The notes under the pieces are model-generated. The model was not told the origin of the DNA. It did no database searches and saw nothing but the letters and a program-made list of their open reading frames with translations. From Thalassococcus_A lentus (GTDB lineage: Bacteria > Pseudomonadota > Alphaproteobacteria > Rhodobacterales > Rhodobacteraceae): 64,000 bases of DNA. The translations under genes were made by a program, and so were the position numbers. The DNA lies in the NCBI RefSeq assembly GCF_028023555.1, contig NZ_JAQIOY010000002.1, forward strand, positions 310,001-374,000, read 5' to 3'. How positions within the stretch are numbered: position 1 is the stretch's first letter; each line of letters begins with the position of its first letter. Shown piece by piece: positions 59,216 through 64,000 of the stretch.

Positions 59216-59757
59216 GCGACGCAAAGAACCAAATCGACGAAACCATCAAGGCAAACGACGTGGTGCTCTACATGAAAGGCACCAAATCCATGCCTCAGTG
59301 CGGCTTCTCCAGCCGCGTGGCCGGTGTTCTGAACTACATGGGCATCGACTACGCCGATGTGAACGTGCTCGCTGACGAAACGATCCGTCAGGGCATCAAG
59401 GACTACTCCGACTGGCCCACCATTCCGCAGCTCTACGTAAAGGGCGAATTCGTGGGCGGCTGTGACATCATCACGGAAATGACCCTATCGGGCGAGCTGG
59501 ACCAGCTTTTTGAAGAAAACCAAATCGCCTACGACAAAGACGCGGCAGAAAAGATCCGCGAAGCGAACGGCCTGATACGGCGCCGCGCCGTTCATCCGGC
59601 AATAGCGAAACAGAAAAGCGGCCGGGCATTCAAACCCGGCCGCTTTTTCTTTTGTTGCCGCTTAGAGGCTTTTAGCCCGCCGCTTTTTCCTCTGCGGTTT
59701 CGGCCAAGGCTTCGGCGCGGGCGGCCAGTTCGGCCAGCGCGTCCGTCACATCCGTAG
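59212..59757 (+). CDS. grxD: Monothiol glutaredoxin, CGFS type, with stop codon displaced by an apparent frameshift
   Basis: Residues 1-120 are a complete Grx4/GrxD: Cys30 in CGFS, MKGTKSMPQ, WPTIPQLYVKGEFVGGCDI and KIREANG at the usual C-terminus. The open frame then continues for 61 residues of low-complexity, Arg/Pro-rich sequence to 59757, reading through the intrinsic terminator at 59614-59653 and 86 bases into the antisense of zapA. At 59573-59575 a TGA lies in the +1 frame directly after codon 120; a single extra C in GGCC at 59569-59572 would explain the missing stop. True product probably about 120 residues unless the longer frame is real. Confidence 0.9.
   Translation: MSDAKNQIDETIKANDVVLYMKGTKSMPQCGFSSRVAGVLNYMGIDYADVNVLADETIRQGIKDYSDWPTIPQLYVKGEFVGGCDIITEMTLSGELDQLFEENQIAYDKDAAEKIREANGLIRRRAVHPAIAKQKSGRAFKPGRFFFCCRLEAFSPPLFPLRFRPRLRRGRPVRPARPSHP
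59614..59653 (+). terminator. Intrinsic terminator of the bolA-grxD unit (lies inside the extended grxD frame)
   Basis: A 13-base perfect stem AAAAGCGGCCGGG / CCCGGCCGCTTTT with an eight-base loop, followed by TCTTTT. Its position about 40 bases after the expected grxD stop supports the shorter glutaredoxin. Confidence 0.9.
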
Positions 59758-60073
59758 GAATGACAGGCACTTCGATCCGGTGTGGTTCGGGCGCGGGCGC
59801 GTTTTGCAGTTCGGTCAACTGGGTTTGCAAGGCTCCGATGCGGTCTTCGGCTTCGCGCAGGCGCTCTTCCAGTCCGGCTGTCTTGTCTGCCAGCATGAGG
59901 CCCGCCATCAGCAACATCCGCGCTTCGGGCATGCGCCCGATCTGACTGACCAGAACGTCGGCTTCGGTGTCGAGCATCTTGGCGGCGGAATAAAGATACT
60001 GTTCCTCGCCGCGCTGACAGGCCACTTCGAAGGTGCGACCGCCGATGCTGATTTCCACTTCGATCTGGCTCAT
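59672..60073 (-). CDS. zapA: Cell division protein ZapA
   Basis: 133 residues. The N-terminal globular part (EVEISIGGRTFEVACQRGEEQYLYSAAKMLDTEADVL) and GRMPEARMLLMAGLMLADK are typical ZapA, followed by a coiled coil (EERLREAEDRIGALQTQLTELQ) and an Ala/Glu-rich tail. ZapA binds FtsZ and stabilises the ring. The start overlaps the stop of the upstream coiled-coil gene (ATGA at 60070-60073). The 3' end overlaps the extended grxD frame. Confidence 0.94.
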   Translation of the reverse strand: MSQIEVEISIGGRTFEVACQRGEEQYLYSAAKMLDTEADVLVSQIGRMPEARMLLMAGLMLADKTAGLEERLREAEDRIGALQTQLTELQNAPAPEPHRIEVPVIPTDVTDALAELAARAEALAETAEEKAAG

Positions 60074-60738
60074 GACACCTGCTCCTGTTCGTCTGCTTCG
60101 CTGATTGCGGCCTCGACAGCACCGAGCACCAGTTTTGCCTCGGCGGCTTCAGCGCTGCGGGTGGCGCGCAGAGCTTCAAGCTCTGTCAGCATCGCCTTGT
60201 TGATCAAATGCGGCTCCCCGACGCCTTTGGCATTCGCTTCGCGCAGATCCGCATTGGTTTGTCTGAGCGATTCATTGGTGGTGCGCAGACGTTGCAGGTC
60301 CGAGTCCAGTTGGGCCATGGCCTCACGCTGGGATTCGACCTGCTCTCTCAGACCGGCGGTCTCTTCTTCGATGCGGCCACGCAACGCCTTGAGCCGTTCT
60401 TCGAGCTGAGCATTAGCCAGTTTTTCGTCTTCCAGTGCCAGTTGCAGCGCTTCCACGTCTGCACCGCCCGAGGACGGGACGTCAAAGGCGCTGGTTTGCG
60501 CAAGGCTCGGGTCGGGCACCGGGGCTGCGTCGCGGGCGGCTTCTGCTTCGGCCATGGCGTCGGCTGCCGCCGCTGCTGCCGCAGTTGCCGCGGCCGCTTC
60601 GGCTTCGGCTGCGGCGGCGCGGGATTTCAGCGCCTCCAGCTCCTGCGATGAAACAGACGGTTCCCACTTGTCCACGGCGCGTGTGACGCGATCCAAGGCC
60701 TGTGTGATCCGCCCCTGCAAGTCATCCAATTGGCTCAT
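60070..60738 (-). CDS. Coiled-coil ZapA partner, ZauP-like
   Basis: 222 residues from MSQLDDLQGRITQAL at 60738. It begins with a short amphipathic segment (LQGRITQALDRVTRAVDKWE), then an Ala/Glu-rich helix (residues about 45-80), a proline-containing linker, and a long coiled coil (about 100-175) with heptads such as LEDEKLANAQLEERLKALRGRIEEE. Caulobacter encodes ZauP, a coiled-coil protein cotranscribed with zapA that binds it; position and features match that. It is translationally coupled to zapA. Confidence 0.85.
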   Translation of the reverse strand: MSQLDDLQGRITQALDRVTRAVDKWEPSVSSQELEALKSRAAAAEAEAAAATAAAAAAADAMAEAEAARDAAPVPDPSLAQTSAFDVPSSGGADVEALQLALEDEKLANAQLEERLKALRGRIEEETAGLREQVESQREAMAQLDSDLQRLRTTNESLRQTNADLREANAKGVGEPHLINKAMLTELEALRATRSAEAAEAKLVLGAVEAAISEADEQEQVS

Positions 60739-60982
60739 TCCGCCCCCTTTGGCCCTACCTGACACCAGCGATGTATCTTTTCATTCAGGCCACACGCGAA
60801 TCGATGGCCCATAAGAATAAGCAAGTTTAGCAAGCACCCCGGAAAAATGCGCCCCTTATGTTCCAAGGTGTTACGGGGCGCGCTTCATCCTTGTGGCGAA
60901 TTGGCTGTCTGGCTGCGCTTGATATTCCACGCCGCGATGATATTGAGCCTGCGCAACCTTACTTCCAAAGGACCAGAGCGCC

Positions 60983-63028
60983 GTGGATATCCAAGACCTT
61001 AAAGCCAAGAACCCTGATCACTGGATGCGCGCCACCGCCATCCGGGCCCTGGCGCTGGACGCCGTAGCCGAAGCCAATTCCGGCCACTCCGGCATGCCCA
61101 TCGGCATGGCCGATGTCGCCACTGTTTTGTGGTCAAAGCACCTCAAGTTCGACGCCAAGCGCCCGGACTGGCATGACCGCGACCGCTTTATCCTGTCCGC
61201 CGGTCACGGCTCCATGTTGCTCTACGCCCTGCTCTATCTGGCCGGCGATGAGGAAATCACACTCGAGCAGGTCAAGAATTTCCGCCAGTGGGGCGCGAAA
61301 ACCGCTGGCCACCCGGAAAACTTCATGGCCAAGGCCATCGAAACAACCACCGGTCCGCTGGGTCAGGGCATCGCCAACTCAGTCGGCTTTGCTATGGCCG
61401 AAGAAATCCTGCGCGCGCGCTTTGGGCGCAAGGTTGTCGACCACCACACCTATGTCATTGCCGGGGACGGCTGCCTGATGGAAGGCGTCAGCCAAGAAGC
61501 GATCGGCATCGCAGGCCGTCACAAGCTGGGACGGCTGATTGTGCTTTGGGACAACAATGACATCACCATTGATGGCAAAGTTTCGCTTTCGGATCGCACC
61601 GATCAGGTCAAGCGCTTCAAGGCATCCGGCTGGCACGTTCAGGAAATCGATGGTCACGACCCCGAGGCAATCGATGCGGCCATTGAGGCGGCTAAGAAGA
61701 CCAAATCGCCCAGCATGATCGCCTGCAAAACGCATATCGCACTGGGTCACGCTGCGCAGGACACCTCCAAAGGGCACGGCGCGTTGACCAACGCCGAGCA
61801 GAACGACGCCGCCAAGGCAGGCTGGGGCTGGAACGCTGCGCCATTCGATGTGCCCGCAGACGTAAAGAGCTGGTGGGAAGCGGCTGGTAGCCGCGGAGCT
61901 GCCGATCGCGAATCCTGGGAAGCCCGCTTTGCCGAGCTGTCCGAAAACCGTCAGGCCATGTTCAACCGCATGATGTCTGGCGAAGCACCCAAGAAGCTGA
62001 GCGCAACCATCAAGGCATTGAAAAAGCAGATCAGCGAAACCGCCCCCAAGGTCGCAACGCGCAAAAGCTCGGAAATGGTTCTCGAGGTGGTCAACCCGAT
62101 CATGCCGGAAACCGTGGGTGGCTCCGCCGATCTGACTGGGTCAAACAACACGCTCACCGCAGATCTGGGCGTCTTTGACGACACCAACCGCAAGGGCCGC
62201 TACGTCTATTGGGGCATTCGCGAACATGGCATGGCTTCGGCAATGAATGGCATGGCTCTGCACGGCGGCGTGCGCCCCTACGGCGGCACTTTCATGGCCT
62301 TCACAGATTACGCCCGTCCGGCCATGCGTCTGGCAGCCCTGATGAAAGTGCCGACTGTCTTTGTGATGACGCATGACAGCATCGGTCTTGGTGAAGATGG
62401 TCCAACCCACCAGCCGGTTGAACATTTGGCTATCAGCCGCGCCACACCCAATACATTGGTGTTCCGCCCTGCGGATACTGTCGAAACGGCCGAAGCATGG
62501 GAAATCGCCTTGCGCCAGACCGGCACGCCGTCTGTCCTGTCGTTGACGCGTCAGGGCCTGCCAACCGTGCGGACCGAACACAAGAACACCAACCTTGTCG
62601 AGAAAGGCGCCTATGTTCTGGCAGAAGCAGAAGGCAAGCGTCAGGTCATTCTGATGGCCACTGGGTCCGAAGTGTCGCTGGCGCTGGCTGCCCGTGACAT
62701 GCTTCAGGAACAGGGGATCGGGACACGGGTTGTTTCCATGCCTTGCTGGGAGCTGTTCGAAATGCAGGACGAAGCCTATCGCAAGCGCGTCTTGCCGGCT
62801 GGCCCTGTCCGTGTTGCGGTCGAGGCAAGCATCCGCTTTGGTTGGGATCGCTGGCTGTTCGGTGAACGCGGCCGCCGTGAAAAGGCAGGATTTGTCGGCA
62901 TGCACGGCTTTGGCGCTTCGGCACCGGCAAACGTTCTGTTCGAAAAATTCGGCATCACCGCCGAAGCCGTGGCGCAGAAAGCCAAGGACCTCACCGAAGG
63001 CAAATGGCAGCCTGACACAACGGTCTAG
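60983..63028 (+). CDS. tkt: Transketolase
   Basis: 681 residues with a GTG start (AAAGGA ten bases before). Thiamine-diphosphate enzyme of the pentose phosphate/Calvin pathways. Seen: RALALDAVAEANSGHSGMPIGMAD, FILSAGHGSMLLYALLYL, TTGPLGQGIANSVGFA, the ThDP/Mg motif GDGCLMEGVSQEAIGIAG through LIVLWDNN, and in the pyrimidine domain GIREHGMASAMNGMALHGG and THDSIGLGEDGPTHQPVEHL. The C-terminal domain is complete. A terminator follows 21 bases after the stop. Together with edd-eda it marks central sugar metabolism in this region. Confidence 0.97.
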   Translation: MDIQDLKAKNPDHWMRATAIRALALDAVAEANSGHSGMPIGMADVATVLWSKHLKFDAKRPDWHDRDRFILSAGHGSMLLYALLYLAGDEEITLEQVKNFRQWGAKTAGHPENFMAKAIETTTGPLGQGIANSVGFAMAEEILRARFGRKVVDHHTYVIAGDGCLMEGVSQEAIGIAGRHKLGRLIVLWDNNDITIDGKVSLSDRTDQVKRFKASGWHVQEIDGHDPEAIDAAIEAAKKTKSPSMIACKTHIALGHAAQDTSKGHGALTNAEQNDAAKAGWGWNAAPFDVPADVKSWWEAAGSRGAADRESWEARFAELSENRQAMFNRMMSGEAPKKLSATIKALKKQISETAPKVATRKSSEMVLEVVNPIMPETVGGSADLTGSNNTLTADLGVFDDTNRKGRYVYWGIREHGMASAMNGMALHGGVRPYGGTFMAFTDYARPAMRLAALMKVPTVFVMTHDSIGLGEDGPTHQPVEHLAISRATPNTLVFRPADTVETAEAWEIALRQTGTPSVLSLTRQGLPTVRTEHKNTNLVEKGAYVLAEAEGKRQVILMATGSEVSLALAARDMLQEQGIGTRVVSMPCWELFEMQDEAYRKRVLPAGPVRVAVEASIRFGWDRWLFGERGRREKAGFVGMHGFGASAPANVLFEKFGITAEAVAQKAKDLTEGKWQPDTTV

Positions 63029-63049
63029 GCCCTCTTTTACTACAGATTG

Positions 63050-63079
63050 CGGCGCGTAGGAAAACCTGCGCGCCGTTTT
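63050..63079 (+). terminator. Intrinsic terminator after tkt
   Basis: CGGCGCGTAGG, an AAAA loop and CCTGCGCGCCG (one G-U wobble), then TTTTCTTTTT. Confidence 0.88.
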
Positions 63080-63199
63080 CTTTTTGAGGCCGCCAAAATC
63101 TGCGCGCAGACCAAAGACCCTTTGTCAGGTACGGAATTAGTGACTCACGCAGCGCGTTCAAAACACGCTAGGCTGTCTTCAGATTGTTTTGAGGCAACC

Positions 63200-63874
63200 A
63201 TGATTAAATCCATCGTCACTTCCGCTCTGATCGGTCTTTCGCTTTGTTCGAACGCTGCCATCGCTGAGCAACCCGTCGAAATTGCAATCCTTCGCGGCAG
63301 TCATGGGCCGATCCCGGATCAGATGTGGGCAAAGATGCAGGATCTGTCATGGCATTCTGATATGCCCTGCCCCACGCGCGAAGAACTGAGCCTGCTGACC
63401 GTTCCATACAATGGGTTCGATGGTGAAACCAAAGAAGGCAAACTGATCGTGGCCGTCTCTGTTGCCGATGACATGCTCGACATCATGGCGGATCTCAAGG
63501 CTGCCGGTTTCCAGTTTCGACTGATGCGCCCGGTGCACGAATTTCTGGGCGAAGACCTGCGTTCGATGACCGCCAACAACACCAGCGCTTTTAATTGCCG
63601 GTTCATCGGCGGCACCAAGCGGCTGTCGGAACATGCACGCGGATTGGCCATAGACATCAATCCGGTCCAGAATCCCTATGTGCGCGGCGATTACACGTCG
63701 CCACCGAACGGGCGGGCCTATGACACCCGCAAGGAACGCGCTAACACGACAGACCCCGGCCTCATTCTGGCCGACGGCGCGGTTGTCGAAGCGTTCAAAT
63801 CCCGAGGCTGGGGTTGGGGCGGCGACTGGTCTTCTTCCAAGGACTACCAGCACTTTTCTAAAAGCGGCAACTGA
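63200..63874 (+). CDS. Secreted M15-family (D-Ala-D-Ala carboxypeptidase-like) peptidase
   Basis: 224 residues from ATG 63200 (GAGG five bases upstream). A signal peptide ending near SNAAIAEQ is followed by an M15C-type domain: the zinc pattern SEHARGLAIDINPVQNPYV gives the first His and Asp, and WGWGGDWSSSKDYQHFS gives the catalytic Asp and last His. Enzymes of this type cut peptidoglycan cross-links or endolysin-type bonds in the periplasm. It is a single gene after the tkt terminator. The exact bond cleaved is unknown. Confidence 0.88.
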   Translation: MIKSIVTSALIGLSLCSNAAIAEQPVEIAILRGSHGPIPDQMWAKMQDLSWHSDMPCPTREELSLLTVPYNGFDGETKEGKLIVAVSVADDMLDIMADLKAAGFQFRLMRPVHEFLGEDLRSMTANNTSAFNCRFIGGTKRLSEHARGLAIDINPVQNPYVRGDYTSPPNGRAYDTRKERANTTDPGLILADGAVVEAFKSRGWGWGGDWSSSKDYQHFSKSGN

Positions 63875-63997
63875 CGAGGCCCCTGCCCGGCGCAATTCCA
63901 CTTGAGCCGAGCCCTAATGAACGCCCGAACCGAGCGCCGGCACTGGCCTTCCCTGCGCCCATGTGAAATACCTTTTTCCGGAAGGCGAAAGGACGGC

Positions 63998-64000
63998 ATG
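63998..64000 (+). CDS. Start codon of a further gene cut by the window end
   Basis: The last three bases are ATG, preceded by AAAGGACGGC, a good ribosome site at normal spacing. In Rhodobacteraceae a glyceraldehyde-3-phosphate dehydrogenase gene often follows tkt, so gap is a guess; nothing of the protein is visible. Confidence 0.5.

Noticed and set aside
1..64000. CRISPR array, prophage or insertion sequence
   Set aside because: No spaced direct repeats of CRISPR type, no transposase, integrase or phage structural genes were recognised; the only tandem repeat is the coding FTSWSGP array.

Overview
The window looks like chromosomal DNA of a Roseobacter-group alphaproteobacterium (Rhodobacteraceae). 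It is GC-rich and densely packed. The lineage call rests on a ChpT phosphotransferase, a ZapA/ZauP-like cell-division pair, ribosomal protein L21 with a long C-terminal extension, ornithine-lipid genes olsB-olsA, and a B12/folate C1 module (MTHFR, methyltetrahydrofolate:corrinoid methyltransferase, MttB-family protein). No prophage, insertion sequence, integrase or CRISPR array was seen. One tRNA (Ser-CGA) is present and there is no rRNA.

Layout. 0-3.3 kb: truncated Na+/solute symporter, PIN-domain protein, RlmI-like RNA methyltransferase and a lipoprotein. 3.4-6.0 kb: edd-eda (Entner-Doudoroff) behind a perfect 12-bp operator-like palindrome. 6.0-7.9 kb: arsenic module, with arsR divergent from aquaglyceroporin-arsH and a matched pair of inverted repeats between them. 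7.9-10.6 kb: rlmE, ppx/gppA, sulfotransferase. 10.8-15.6 kb: C1/folate genes split by a SMI1-DUF1963 fusion gene. 15.6-25.2 kb: GNAT, mfd, membrane protein, hemB, SYLF lipoprotein, gyrA. 25.2-28.1 kb: an AT-richer stretch with two DoxX-like proteins, a small secreted protein and a LysR regulator. 28.1-35.5 kb: M32 carboxypeptidase, heme A synthase, SH3 protein, TrmJ-like methyltransferase, ThiE-like protein, olsB-olsA, DUF3553-type protein and chpT. 35.5-42.8 kb: proA, proB, obgE, GNAT, rpmA, rplU, ankyrin protein, DUF2059-type protein, tRNA-Ser. 42.8-51.3 kb: a two-component system divergent from an AfuABC-like ABC transporter with a HAD phosphatase. 51.4-54.8 kb: aldehyde dehydrogenase and MttB-family methyltransferase. 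54.8-57.8 kb: a three-gene operon with a protein made of ten FTSWSGP repeats, a helical protein of unknown function and an EamA exporter. 57.8-64 kb: xthA, bolA, small membrane protein, CGFS glutaredoxin, zapA/zauP, transketolase, M15 peptidase, and the start codon of a further gene at the very end.

Most interesting. The best candidate for an undescribed system is the 54.8-57.5 kb operon, whose order (repetitive multi-core peptide, ELTH-motif helical protein, EamA exporter) resembles a peptide natural-product locus. Next are a sugar-phosphate-type transporter packaged with a phosphatase and its own hybrid histidine kinase, a glutaredoxin frame that has lost its stop and runs through its own terminator, and the isolated SMI1-DUF1963 fusion inside the C1 gene set. 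All functional statements come from reading the sequence and remembered family knowledge; no database search was run.
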